Positions 39,618 to 52,839 of a DNA stretch of 64,000 nt are shown one piece after another. Under the pieces are notes generated by a model. That model did not search any database and was not told the DNA's origin. It saw nothing but the letters and a program-made list of their open reading frames with translations. The stretch comes from Doris montereyensis. Its lineage: Eukaryota; Mollusca; Gastropoda; Nudibranchia; Dorididae. The position numbers and the translations under genes are program-made. Each line of letters starts with the position of its first letter. Within the stretch, counting starts at the first letter, position 1. The DNA lies in NCBI GenBank assembly GCA_037039925.1, contig JAXRKP010000837.1, positions 62,001 to 126,000 of the forward strand. The letters run 5' to 3'.

Positions 39618-40504
39618 AATTGGTCTAAAAGGCAATCAGTTTAAAATTTTCCTCCTTTTTCACTTATTAAATAAGTTTTAATAAACGTGCGTAGATGGTC
39701 TTTACATTGCCTGTCATTTGGACGTTTCGCCTAGACAAAACTTTCTGTAGCTGATCTTGACAAGATCTCAATCTAGATTTAGACTAGGCCGACAGTACAC
39801 ATAGATCTAGAATCTAGATATACCTAGATTTGTATCCGGTCTCTCCAGATATTTAATGTGTAGGCTTTGCCTCTATTATTATTATTATTATTAACATTAA
39901 CTTATTTATCATCATCGTGACATTATTATTACTATCAATACTATATTATTATTGTCATTGCTTTCCCCTGAAACTTCACTGCACATTCATTCATAGTATA
40001 GTATTACTTTAGTATACACCCTCATCATACTCATACAGATATAGAATAGAATTTATTCTAGGCCTATCAAACTCAAGTATTTTGACATGTCTTCATTACT
40101 AAACACTAGATCTACCTGCGGTAAGGGTTTGCAACGCTATTACTATATCTTTCATTTACATCAAATATGTATAGTAACAGTACATTGTGTTTTTAAATAA
40201 TTATAAAATACTCCCCGATTGAAGATTTTAATGTTTCATTTAAAGAATGTTGACTTTGCATCTCAGCGAAAGCTATCGGGGTGTTCGCCGGGATCGCTGG
40301 TCATTGGCAGAGCCATGACCTACTCTTGTTTAAGCTGCCACCGCTGTGGTAGAGGACTGGTCGATTGCGTTGCTGGGTTTGTTTGATAAAGAACCGTTTC
40401 ACCAAGAAAACAGTTATTGTTTTGAAATTAAGAGCTGTTAAAAGTGCAAATAATGAGCTTTTAACCATATCACTTTCGAGTTTTACAAATTTGGGCAAGG
40501 GACT
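39618..40504. other. intergenic, no gene seen
   Basis: Contains an (ATT)n run near 39875-39895 and a few CTAGATCT motifs. No coding signal. Confidence 0.5.
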
Positions 40505-40650
40505 CTAGGAGGCCCCTTTTCCGGCTTTAGTTGGAAATCTGGCCTTTTCAACACTAGCAGGTTCTCAGCCGGATATTCCGGCTCCGTCATTTTAGTCGAC
40601 CCGCTTTCCGCCGTTGTCATTTTCACCGCCTCGCATGAGCCATAACTTTT
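40505..40650 (-). repeat. dispersed repeat with MTEPEYPAENLL frame, copy 2
   Basis: Minus-strand frame with TKMTEPEYPAENLLVLKRP then DFQLKPEKG, matching 36055-36200. The copy is followed on the plus strand by a transposase remnant, which may or may not be part of the same element. Confidence 0.65.
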
Positions 40651-40879
40651 TTGGTCATAATAAAATTTTGGGTGCCACCGGTTGACCGGGAACCCAGACA
40701 TTTCTTTGCGCAAGCGCGCGTTGCATTGTTCACTTCCTTTCAGTACTGAATTTAAACATGTAGTGTGAAGTCGAAGTAGATTTTAATGTAAAGTGAAGAA
40801 AGCAAGATGAAGCTGTGTGAGAGAAGATTTCGTGAAAAGAGGTGAATGTATTAGGAATTTAGAGAAAAGTGAAAAACAG

Positions 40880-41420
40880 ATTCAAATGTGAGTGGCTGCA
40901 AAAAAAAATAATTCTGGATGGAGGTTATTTCTAATTGCTTCAGGAAATTGAAGGAAGCAGGCTTTGTGTACTGTATAATGTGTGAGGACATATTTAATTA
41001 TGGAAGCAGCGGAAAGAAGGCTCTTACAACTCACGTTAAACGGCCAAATCATGTTAGAAACCACAAAGAAAAATTGTCAGAAAAGGCGACACACAACCAG
41101 CGCTAGCAGCAATGTTTCAAAGATTAAAACAAATTGAGGATTGTGATGGTGAAAAGGATTCTCTTCCATGATATGGTGCACCTGAAAATGTGAAGGATGC
41201 TATCGGGCCGATTGTTTTAGATCCTACTTCTAGATCTACCTTAGTTCCCACTCAACCGCGAATTGTCAGTATAGCTGATAGACAGTCACACCAAGAAGCC
41301 ATGATCATAGCTTTCATAGCACAGCATTCCCTACATTTCTCTTGCCCCTAAAATTGTGTCACTTGCACAGGAACTCAACAAAGACTTAAAGCTCATGAAG
41401 GTTTGAAATGGGGGGGGGGG
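40880..41420 (+). pseudogene. hAT-like transposase remnant with BED-type zinc finger
   Basis: The frame at 40918-41106 contains CIMCEDIFNYGSSGKKALTT then HVKRPNH, a Cys2-His2 arrangement like the BED-type or ZBED fingers at the start of hAT-superfamily transposases. Further on, in broken frames, SIADRQSHQEAMIIAFIAQH (about 41268-41325) resembles the next conserved part of such proteins. Stops and frame changes separate the pieces and no catalytic core was found. The family call rests on pattern similarity only. Confidence 0.5.
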
Positions 41421-43341
<1,921 letters not shown>

Positions 43342-44105
43342 GGTGTATAGAGAGAGCATCCTGATTAACGTATGCACCTGTACAGTAGCATTGTGTTGTA
43401 ATATTATTACAAGTCTGCCTTTTACTACTACTACTGCACATACATATTGATTTTTTCAAGGTTCTGTTAGTGCCGTTTACACTTTTGGTAGAAATATTCT
43501 GGCTTAATTTGAACTAAGGAAGTGCTGCTACTTTGATTTGGGCTTATCTTATATCTGAAACTCATGTCCAATTGTGAGTGGTTGTGTGCCACTAGTAGGT
43601 TCTACTTCTTTCTTTTCCCTCTTTCTTTTCCCTCTTTCATTTATCTTTCATCTGTTTGTCCTGAGATCAACAATGTATCTGGTGGAGAAGGTAAAATTAA
43701 ATAAAACAAAAGTTTGTCTCCTTATTGTAGATCGCTAGATATAGATGTGAAGGCAAACTACCGATAATAACTGGTTTAGATATAAGAGATGAGTTTTTAA
43801 CTAGGGATGAATTCTCCTATTAAATAGTTACTTAGGTTGATATTCAGACCCAGATTTTTCAATGTCAAGGTTGTTAATTTTCGTTTGAAATTACGAAAGA
43901 TTGAGGGAGCTGTTACTAAATTTTGAGGCTGAAATTATGCAGGTCTGGTGTGATTGATTTCTGTTCCCTTTGTTTTATTATATAATTTTCTTTACATCTC
44001 GAACTGTATTTAATAGGCAAATGTGAAACTCATGAAACAAATGTCTCATATCGTATAGTAAGTCTCAATCTTTTGTTTTCTCTTTTAAGGTGCAAATAAA
44101 TCAAC
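43342..44105. other. upstream region and 5' UTR edge of right gene
   Basis: The acceptor TTTTCTCTTTTAAG ending at 44089 probably opens the first coding exon, giving 16 nt of 5' UTR in that exon. Upstream non-coding exons are expected but cannot be placed. Confidence 0.4.
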
Positions 44106-44817
44106 ATGAATAGTGAATCAGCCAACAAGTTTATTGCAGCTCTCGTTAAGTCCCTCCAAACTCTTTGTCATGGATATGTGGAGTTTGATGATGGCATTGA
44201 AATCATTGGACATCTTTATCTAAATATTGACAGTGGCTCTACATTTGATTATGTTGTTAAAGAAAAAGTATGTAAGAACACAGACAATGCAACAGTTTTT
44301 GTTAGCAAGAGTTTCCATGCTGAAGGAAAACCAGAGAATACTCTTATAATTGGCGACAAGGAAGTAGAAGATAAACTGGCAGCAAATTTAGAAGACCACG
44401 CTGGGACCACCAGACTCCAATCAGCTATTACCAACATAAGCAATGTTTTGTCAGGGACGCAGAGTCATCACCCATCACATTCGTCATCACCTCAGAATAC
44501 AGGAAAACGGAAACGGGAACACAATGGAAACTACAGCCAACCTCCATATAAGTATACCACTCTTCAAACAACATCACCATCATCTGCCATGCCATATTTC
44601 AGCAACAACCCTGCTAAGCACCATTCTTCCAATCGGGACAATTCAAAACATTACAACAATCCTCAGAGTGAATTCTTTGGAGGAGACAGCAATCAGAGTT
44701 CTGGGATGGGTCCTGATGATGAAGAAGATCTGGATTTAGATGTCACATTTGTTAAAGAGGAATATGCTGAAAGAAACGCTGCTCATAGAGCTGCTGCTGC
44801 AGCCAGGGCTCATCAAG
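44106..44817 (+). CDS. right gene, first coding exon: conserved N-terminal domain
   Basis: The ATG at 44106 starts 237 codons plus one base, ending at the donor CATCAAG|GTAATA (phase 1). Residues 7-60 (NKFIAALVKSLQ, CHGYVEF, IEIIGH, FDYVV) match the left gene's first coding exon, so the start is well supported. Then comes a Ser/Asn/His-rich disordered region with KRKRE at 134-138 (nuclear localisation-like). An acidic stretch DDEEDLDLD with VKEE (216-219, SUMO consensus) follows, then an Ala-rich end (226-234). The N-terminal domain family is unknown to me. Because it feeds into zinc-finger and recombinase-like exons, a role as a shared protein-interaction module of nuclear DNA-binding proteins is the likeliest inference. 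Confidence 0.82.
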
Positions 44818-45205
44818 GTAATATTTTTTAATATGCTCTGTTGGAAACCATTTCTGTTCACCTAAACTACATTATATACCAAAATTAATGCATGTAATAT
44901 ATTATAGTATTTCCTACTCAAAAAGTCTCTAACAGGATATTATTATCATTGTTCATCAATAGATGTTTTTAAATAGACGTTTTCGAACAATAGTGACAAA
45001 TGTGTGCAATGCTTAAAGATTATTAGATTTCTTTTGATCAGATCGATAGTTTTGAATCAGTTTTTGAATAGATGTGCCAAAGATTCTAAACTGTTTTTCA
45101 GACTTCAATTGTTGTCTTAAATCTTAGAGAGAAAGAGAGTGGAGTATATGATTATGAAATTTCTCAAGGATTGGGAATTAAAAAAAACCCCCATCAAAAT
45201 TAGGA
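44818..45205 (+). other. intron of right gene, left part
   Basis: Non-coding sequence up to the TTAA flank of the inserted element. Confidence 0.55.
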
Positions 45206-45209
45206 TTAA

Positions 45210-46708
45210 CCCATTACACTTGCTAAGCCTGATAGCTCCATGTAAAATCGCCATGTCACGTTCAAATGTTTTACTCAGGCCATTGCGGAAATTTCATAGT
45301 TAAATCTTGTTCCCACGCTCAAGTGACTAGTTTTCACCACATGGAAATTGACCAAAACTTCAGGAGTTTTACAGTTTTTTTTACACTTTTTTTAGTAAGG
45401 TTGCAGAGTCTGTTATTAATTCAGTTTTGTTTGGAAAAAAACAACACGCTACATGCAGAAACTATAGGGCTTTAAAAAAATGAACCTTGTCATGTGGATA
45501 AATCTAGCAATTTTGCATGGGCACCTTTTTTGGGTGCTAAAATAGACATTGTACAAGATAAACATTATTACATTGTTTTATATTAAACATCTCTAATGCC
45601 ATTTAGTAATCATATAGTAGCTGTTACTGTTTGTTTGTTATCCGCATTTCCATTAGGTAGGTCTTCTTGAGGCCAGGAAACTGGATCTCTAGCTCTATTG
45701 AAATGTTCACCAGATTTCAAATCAAAATACTGTCTGCATCAACAGTTTTTTCTCCAATTAATAGTGTAGACGTACGACTAGAATCTAGAAATCTCGGAAA
45801 GATTAATAGAACAAGATCCCTTGTACACATACATTTTTGTGTTAGTTACATATGTAGACAGACAAAAGGACAGGTTGGTGTGTTTTTAATAACCTTTCGC
45901 GAACATCAACAGAACCTTGATGTAAACTCAGATCTAGAGCCTACCCAACCAGAGGTCGGTTTCTCAGCTTTTTGTCAAATGAGGATAGTTTGGCCAAAGA
46001 TGTTTCTGAACATAGAATACATAGTTGTCAACCAATATCTAAAAACATTTAGTAATTCGTCTTCTTTTGGTTTTGAGTTGTCAGTATTAAGGAGTTTTAG
46101 AGAGAGTTGATAAAAGTCCAGACGCCGTTCTTAGTTCGCAAAACAACCGTTGTATTTCGCCCGAAAGGCTAGTGATCTGCAAACTTTGTTAAAATTTGTT
46201 GTTTACCTGAGAAGGGATCACTTTAAGCTAAAAGATCAACTTTATCTGGAATATTACAAGCTTTTGTGTGAGTTGGAATTGATTTGCACAGTACAAGTAT
46301 GTTTTTCGATTTGAAAAGGTTGGCAGCTATAGATATGAATGACAATGAAAGTGAATTTTATGATTCTCGTGGTTCAAATAGTGACAGCGATGATGGTCTT
46401 GACATTGAGCTGGACCAGATCAAGTAGCTAGAGATTGATGATCGGGTTTCTAATGTCAAATTAAAAGAATGTTTAGATTTTCCCCCAGTGTTCTATTTCT
46501 TTGATGTTATTGGTTTTTTGTATTTATGGAAAGGATTGATTATTTGTACATTTTAAAAAATCAAAAATTAATCAACTTGATCCATGAAAGTGTTGATGTC
46601 AAAGAAAATTATGGGTTATATTTCTTAGATCTTTTTTCCCCTTGCTTATGGTCTTGGGCATGACTTCTTGTCTGGCTGTTCTAGGTTAATTGTTAAGGGT
46701 GTAATGGG
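45210..46708 (+). mobile_element. piggyBac-like element in intron of right gene
   Basis: TTAA at 45206-45209 and 46709-46712 flanks inverted ends CCCATTACAC on both sides (10 of 10). A short acidic plus-strand frame near 46336-46427 (MNDNESEFYDSRGSNSDSDD) has the look of a piggyBac N-terminus, but it lies near the right end with no core after it. The element is therefore internally deleted or rearranged. The 147-codon open frame at 45667-46110 has no recognised domain. Confidence 0.75.
46105..46350 (+). repeat. repeat shared with 51395-51610
   Basis: AAAGTCCAGACGCCGTTCT, CGCCCGAAAGG, TCTGGAATATTACA and GATTTGAAAAGGTTGGCAGC recur in the same order, diverged, at 51395-51610. The unit is probably the leader of a piggyBac-type family. 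Confidence 0.65.
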
Positions 46709-46712
46709 TTAA

Positions 46713-47006
46713 ATAAAGAAGTCCATTGTGTTCTTAAGGTTAATATATTGTTAAACATTTAGTCCTAAAAGCTAATTTGGTAAAATGTCGTTAAGGATTG
46801 TTTTTATTTTCATAATTTCTGTGTTAGGATGTACATGTTCATCAACTTAATTATAGTCATCGTTGGCAAAAAAGCAATAAAACAAATTTAACAAAACAGG
46901 CCCAACCCACTTAGGGGTCAGAGAGTTGTTCAGTTAGTTATGTTAAATTTTTTTTCCCCATTCAGAAGTTGGGTGTTTGAAATATTTTTTTCAATTGTAT
47001 CTGTAG
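46713..47006 (+). other. intron of right gene, right part
   Basis: Remaining intron sequence leading to the polypyrimidine tract and the acceptor GTATCTGTAG. No other feature. Confidence 0.5.
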
Positions 47007-47216
47007 ATCCGTCCGCCAGCCAGGGAAATATGTTGCAGGAAAATAACAGTGGGGAAAGTGGTGGTAGTTATCCCATTGGATACCATTCCAACGCTCCAAG
47101 TCAACAATTTGTCGGAGGCGGTAGTGGTGATATAACAGGCATGGCACAGTCTTTTCAAGATCCTTCCCAAGTTGATATGAGTCAGCATCATGTTCCACCT
47201 CCTCCAAATCCTAGAA
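47007..47216 (+). CDS. right gene, second coding exon (70 codons, linker)
   Basis: Acceptor TTGTATCTGTAG and donor CTAGAA|GTAAGT, phase 1 on both sides. It encodes a Gly/Ser/Gln-rich linker (DPSASQGNML, FVGGGSGDITG) ending in HHVPPPPNPR. Low complexity with no fold, typical of a disordered linker in a transcription factor. It serves as the common donor for the alternative terminal exons: its leftover A is completed by GT of exon A and by AT of exons B and C. Confidence 0.75.
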
Positions 47217-48782
47217 GTAAGTACTCCACTTTATTACATATTTATCTTCACTTGTTTTTTTTAGAACATAGATATTGATGTTTGAGCCCATACACATTCT
47301 GGTGTCTATACATCTTCTCACAAGTGATCAAATCATTGCAAATATCCTCAGAAAAATTTCTTCAAAGTTTTGCTGTGTCCACAAATTTGTTCGTTCCTGA
47401 CTACTGTGTTCTTAAGGTTTCATGTTTTTCATTCTCTATGCTTTCCCAACATGGAAATTTTCCTTCCAATTTTGTTTTTAAAGGGATTATGTGTTTGGTT
47501 TATGATATATATGTTTATAATTATTAATACAAAAGGCATTGTGTGCATTATTATATATGTGACATGAGTTCTTGCATTGATTTTCTGCTGTGGGTTTTTC
47601 GTGATTCAAGTGCCCTAAAATTTGTCTTCATGTCAAATATTGAAGCGATTTTGATGTGTGCATCTTAACTTATTCCTCTAGTGAAGACCAAGACAAAATT
47701 TCACATAAAATACTACCATTTCAAGGATATATATTATAACCCCCCTCTTTTTGTTTTTTTTTTTCTGTTTTATTTTGTGCATTTAAGAAAGGATATTTTT
47801 TATGAAAACTTCAGAAACAGCTACACTGTTATTTTTGCTATTTTATTATCATGATCACATGAATGGTAAAAATCCTTTTTTAGCACAGAAAATGTAGTAC
47901 ACCTAACCTCAAGGAAAGTGAAATAGTTACAGAACTGTTTTCTTATATTCTTATTGAATTTATGAGTTGTTCTCTTTTCAATCACAAAATTAGAGCTAAG
48001 TCAACTCTATTTTCCCTTTGAGTTAATATAGTTAAAATATTTTTTTGATTGAATTGCTTTTTTATATATTTTTAAAATGAATGAAGATAATATCTTGTAG
48101 CTATTAGACTTTCCTCAATGCTTTTTGCACCCCAGTTCATTACAATTTTCCCATGGCCTTTTATGTTAGAAATGAGGCATATATGATAGTCACTGCCACT
48201 TTCTGTTCAATGTGATAATTTTTAGATGAAGATTTTTTATAACACTGACTTATCCTCCTCATCCCATTAGGCAGTGGATTCAATTATAAAACGGTTCCCA
48301 TGATATGTGTGCTAACATAAATTATGATCAATGTGTCATACAGGAGATAAAACTTTTACTTTATGACTTTTTGAATTTGTAATAATTGCACTTCGCCAAA
48401 ATAAACCTTTTTGTCATGAATGTCTTGAATTTTGGTGGTGACTACTGTATATTCACTCAAAAACTTTTCTTTCATTGATCTTCTTCTTTTCCCCCCATGG
48501 CCTGGACCTTTTAATAAGTTGATTTCTTTTTTTTGTCTGCTATTTTGAGATACAAGAATAGTAAATATTGATTTTATATGATATTGCACTCATGTTTTTT
48601 GAAAGGCCTTTATAAAAGGTGAATGTGACATTATTATTTGATATAATGTGTTGTCTTCGGGTTTGCACGAAGATTGACCTACTGCCTTATGTGAGAGCCT
48701 GGCATTGATTTGATATTTGTGTGTGGATGTATATAGAATTGGTAATGTGAGTGTGACAGAATGCTAATATTTGTTCTTGCAG
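47217..48782 (+). other. intron of right gene, no other feature
   Basis: About 1.6 kb of AT-rich sequence. No additional phase-1 exon recognised. Confidence 0.5.
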
Positions 48783-49240
48783 GTATTATCACTCCTACTC
48801 TTGCACCTCCACCTCCACCTCCTACAACTAGTGACAACTCCCAAACTTTTCAAGTTCCTGTTGCTCCTACCAAATATTTCCGTTGCAATGTTTGTGGAAT
48901 TATAATTCGGCACAAGAACAACATAAAGAGACACATGCGCCGACATAATGGTGACGTTTTTCAGTGTTCATATTGTCAATCTACTCATACATGCAAATGG
49001 CAATTGCAAAAGCATTTAGAGTATAAACATGGTGTTTATTCTGGATATGAATTCATACAGGCAAATGATGATAGTGAGGAAAAGGAAATGAAATTCATGA
49101 CATTGTCAAATGAGGGAGAGGAGGATAAGGATAAAGTGATGCAATTACTACCACAGACAGATGATTATGATGAAAATAATGAAGAAAACCGGATGCAGTC
49201 AAAATCAGATGAAGAACAAGAAAATAATTGTCTAGAATAA
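48783..49240 (+). CDS. right gene, alternative terminal exon A: two C2H2 zinc fingers
   Basis: Acceptor TTTGTTCTTGCAG, entered in phase 1, running to a stop at 49238-49240. A Pro-rich start (TPTLAPPPPPPTT) leads to two C2H2 fingers. The first has C-x2-C-x12-H-x3-H (CNVCGIIIRHKNNIKRHMRR then H). The second has C-x2-C-x12-H-x4-H (CSYCQSTHTCKWQLQKHLEY then KH). All eight zinc ligands are present. An acidic tail (EEDKDKVMQ, NNEENRMQ) ends the protein. Compact finger pairs on alternative last exons resemble BTB-zinc-finger loci such as Drosophila lola, though the N-terminus here is not a recognisable BTB. Sequence-specific DNA binding is the expected role. Confidence 0.82.
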
Positions 49241-49576
49241 GTGATGAAGGTATCACCTTTTGACATTGATGATTTTTAATTCTAATGGTTTTGGAATACA
49301 GTTTCGTTCTGCCTTTGTTGGATCTGACTTGTGGTTCATTTATTTTTCTTAGAATACACATTGGATTTTCATCTTAAAAAAAAAAAAAATTAGTCGTGGA
49401 AAAAGAGAAGGCTTGTAGATTCTGCTCAATTTAAATTAAATACTGACAGCATGCTCAGTTCAACACCCTTGAGAAATATCCTGCTTGTAACTTTTCATTT
49501 TGTCTAGGTAGGACCCCAACAATGCGAGTATTTTTTTTAAGTTGAGCATAAACACAAGCTTTCTTGTCTTTTCCAG

Positions 49577-49884
49577 ATCCTGCCCTTGCTGGCAGTGGTG
49601 GTGGTGCACCTTTGCACAAGATGTGGTCTCAACATTTTAGCCACCCCCTTCCTCCTCCTACTACTTCTGCTGGCCCAATTAGTGAAGTGAGCAAACCTGT
49701 GTGTATTTATTCTTGTCCTGTGTGTGGTCTGCAAATTTCGCATCGGAAAAATGTCAGACGTCATATGAGGAAGCATACAGGAGAAATGTATTTCTGTGAC
49801 CTTTGTGACTGGAAAGGAACTTGCCGTTGGAAAATGCAGAAGCACAGAGAGCTAAAACATGGAATTCCTGTTACGGTCCCATAG
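49577..49884 (+). CDS. right gene, alternative terminal exon B: two C2H2 zinc fingers
   Basis: Acceptor TTGTCTTTTCCAG, same phase as exon A, stop at 49882-49884. After a Gly/Pro/His linker come two C2H2 fingers with the same spacing as exon A: CPVCGLQISHRKNVRRHMRK then H, and CDLCDWKGTCRWKMQKHREL then KH. The two exons are paralogous to each other (shared RHMR-KH and C-W--QKH--KHG patterns), which indicates a local exon duplication. Differing residues between the second Cys and first His predict different DNA targets. Exon A ends in its own stop, so A and B cannot both be translated in one mRNA. Confidence 0.82.
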
Positions 49885-50516
49885 ACCCTACCATGGACTC
49901 TTGTTAATTCATTGTCAATTCACTTTGTGAGAAATTTCTTAAACAGTGAAGTATTTTGATGTCTTATTTTTATTACGTTTTCATTTTCTTTGCATTTTTT
50001 ATAAACGTGATGTAGTACTTTTAGTTACTGAAATGTTTTAAGTAAGTAATTGTACATAGATTTTGTGTGAGCTGCATATATAAATGATTTGTGACGTTTG
50101 TTTGAAGATGTCGGGCACTCTTCAGTGTTAGTCATTGTTTTGAATCATTTTTACTCTGTCACACATTTTTTACCTGTACCAAGAATGTTTGAGTTTATGC
50201 TTTTGCACTGCCTAATTCATTACAAATTGACTTCTCACCACTCTCATTATCATCTTTATACAGTATAGCTCCTTTGTTTACGATATCAAATTGTTTTTTT
50301 TTTTTCAATGTACAAGCTGAATAACTAGTGTGACCAGTCACTAAGATAGCAATTTGATTACAAAGAAAGCTGACAGATTAAGCTAATATCTATTTATATA
50401 GTTTTATTAAATCTCCCACATGAAAATGGCTTCTATCCGTGTGAACAATTGCGAGGAGGAACTTTATTTATATTCTTTACCCATTGCAGAGAAATAAGTC
50501 TTGTTTAGACATGCAG

Positions 50517-50538
50517 AATAAAGGAAATATAGAATAAA
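50517..50538 (+). terminator. poly(A) signals for exon B isoform
   Basis: Two AATAAA hexamers 10 bp apart, about 635 nt downstream of the exon B stop, preceding AT-rich DNA. Confidence 0.45.
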
Positions 50539-51394
50539 ATAAATCACATACCAAGTACACATACATACTGTACATAGAATGATTTACTATCTTTGTTATT
50601 TTATTTTCCTTTTATTTCTGCATAGAAATGTTTACATTGTTCATGTTGAAACATGATTTTGTTATTTTGTTATGCCCATTTTGTACGCTTAATACATGTA
50701 GACCACATATGTGTGAGCTCCATTTCAATTTGGAATAAGGCTTTCAGACCTGCTGTCACCAAGTCTGAGCTATCTTTTTCTCTCACATAGGTTCATACTG
50801 TACCACTTTACATCATAATTTCAAACCAATTTGTATTTCTAAAATGTTAAAAGTTAATTTTACCGTCTTGCTGAATATTCAGTAGATTTACTTTCTGTGG
50901 GTCATCTTGAGGGCAGAAGAAAGCATTGAACATGCAGCACACGTTCAGTGTCACATACTTGTTGATGGATTGTATGATAATATCAGTATCTGTTATGATT
51001 CCTTCTTTTGGAGAAGGATGAATTTCGACTCAAAATATGTTGTAAATGTTACAAGAGAGTTTGTATGAGTATAGTTAAAAAAAAAAGGATAATACGCAGG
51101 CTAGTAGATAAAAAGTAATGACACAAAATATACTCAGCTGGACTTCAATGCCATCAAACTCCTTAAAACTCTTCCAATTGTTTTGTCGTGAGCTCATTAC
51201 CTGCAACTGTAAAAATTATGAGAAAAATATATAATGTAATTGCATAGCTGCCACCTATTATTTAAAAAAATAAAAATTTAGTACTTTTTTAAAGCTTTGA
51301 GTTCGTAAGTGTATTTACCTTAAAATGTACGTACATGAGGGCTTATTGTAATTAAAACAAAAGACACCATAAATTAACGATAGAAACAGAGAGA

Positions 51395-51610
51395 ATAGGG
51401 TGAAAGTCTGGAGACACCCTTCTGAGTTCACAAAACTACCATTTCACTTCGCCAGAAAGGTGTAATTATCCTGAAGGGGCTCAAATGAAGTTACATTATC
51501 AATGTTTTCTGGAATATTACAGGGCGTTTTGTAATTAAGAAAATTACTTTGGGTCTGCAGGCAGTGTTTCTCAATTTGAAAAGGCTGGCAGCTATGCAAT
51601 TGGCATCTTT
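51395..51610 (+). repeat. repeat shared with 46105-46350
   Basis: Diverged copy of the leader-like sequence inside the intronic piggyBac-like element at 45210-46708. No TTAA-flanked ends could be identified around it. Confidence 0.6.
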
Positions 51611-52280
51611 GCAATTATTTTTTAATGCTTGTATTACGTTCTATATATGAACTGTAAATATCAACTTTTTCTTTAATGTGACGTAACAAATTGGATTTCA
51701 ATTCTCCTTGCATTTCCACATTTTAATGTTTTTGTGGAGAGGAGATTTATTTGTTTACTTTTTTAAATTGGCGATAAAGACATGATTGTTGTATACCAAA
51801 TATTAATTGTATGATTTATTGCAAATTCAGAATGGTTTATCGTTGTTTTTTGTAACCCTCCCGTTTTGTTAAACTCATACCCAGTCATTATGTCTTCAGC
51901 CTAAAATACTTATTATGTTCACTTGAAAGCAAAATGACCCTGTACAACAATAACAGTTAATTGCCTTGCTTAAGAGCAATTACCGTAAATTTGGCATCCT
52001 GAATATGAAGGAAGGGTTTTTTTTGTATTTTAAGTTCGTGTCTTTGGAGTATTAAGATTTCTTGACTGTTCTCATTTGTAAGGAGACGTAAGATTTGATG
52101 ACAAATCTCATTTGAGAGGAGACGTAAGGTTTCATGACGAAGCTCATTTGTAAGCAAGTGAATTCGTTTTGAATTGACCGCCATGCTTTGCAAAATGTAT
52201 ACATATTTACATCTTTCTGGTGATCGGGTTTTGCTTGACTGACTGGTCCCACCCATTTTCAGCCACACTGACGTCTGCAG

Positions 52281-52430
52281 ATGACTCTCTGCTGCCCTCT
52301 GTGGGCTCGTTCAGCCTGGTTTCTGGGGGATTTGCACAATCAGCTGCATTCTCAGAGTCTGGAAAATTGAAGGGTGAATCAGTGATTCACACCATCAGGC
52401 AAAACAAATGGGCAGTGTCAAGAGCACGAG
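52281..52430 (+). CDS. right gene, exon C: start of recombinase-like domain
   Basis: Acceptor GACGTCTGCAG and donor GCACGAG|GTAAGA, phase 1 to phase 1, 50 codons. It begins DDSLLPSVGSFS and ends NKWAVSRAR. Joined to exon D it gives KWAVSRAREFLNNQG, which matches the opening helix pattern (W-A-V-S...) of the Crypton-derived DUF3504/tyrosine-recombinase N-terminal domain of KIAA1958, QRICH1 and ZMYM-type proteins. The junction rebuilding a domain motif is strong support for the splice. Confidence 0.75.
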
Positions 52431-52839
52431 GTAAGATATACCATTTTTTGCTCTCCTTTCATGACTAAAAAAAATAAAGAAAAAGAAATCAATGACTAAG
52501 TCAACATGGAGTGCTGAAAGTAATGACAATGGTATAAGTGAGCCTGATTAATTTGTTTTAAAGGATTTTCCCCTCCTGACATCTTTCATTTTTAAATTTT
52601 AGACTTCGACCAGCCTAACATGTTATGAGACAAATGGTGCATGTAATGATGTTTTTAAATTGGCATCATAATAGAGTAAATGGCCTCTCCATTATTAGTT
52701 CTTGTTGTATCTTCTTCACTTTGAAGATCTCTTTTCTTTTTCTATTCGTGTGTGGGGATATATTTTTAGTTATGTGTTTTAAATTTTGTTTTATTATCAG
52801 GTCTTATTTAACAATTTAAATTGCATTTCCCCCCTCCAG
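52431..52839 (+). other. intron of right gene between exons C and D
   Basis: 409-nt intron with a CT-rich tract (TTTCCCCCCTCCAG) before the acceptor. No other feature. Confidence 0.7.

Larger units (their letters stand above)
49885..52280 (+). other. 3' UTR of exon B isoform, then intron
   Basis: AATAAA signals occur at 50517-50522 and 50533-50538, suitable for the exon B transcript. Beyond them is intron with a repeat at 51395-51610. The open frames at 51957-52268 are featureless. Confidence 0.5.

Noticed and set aside
49376..49389. A-run after exon A as evidence for a retrocopy
   Set aside because: Both flanking exons have good splice sites and introns, so the run is just genomic sequence.
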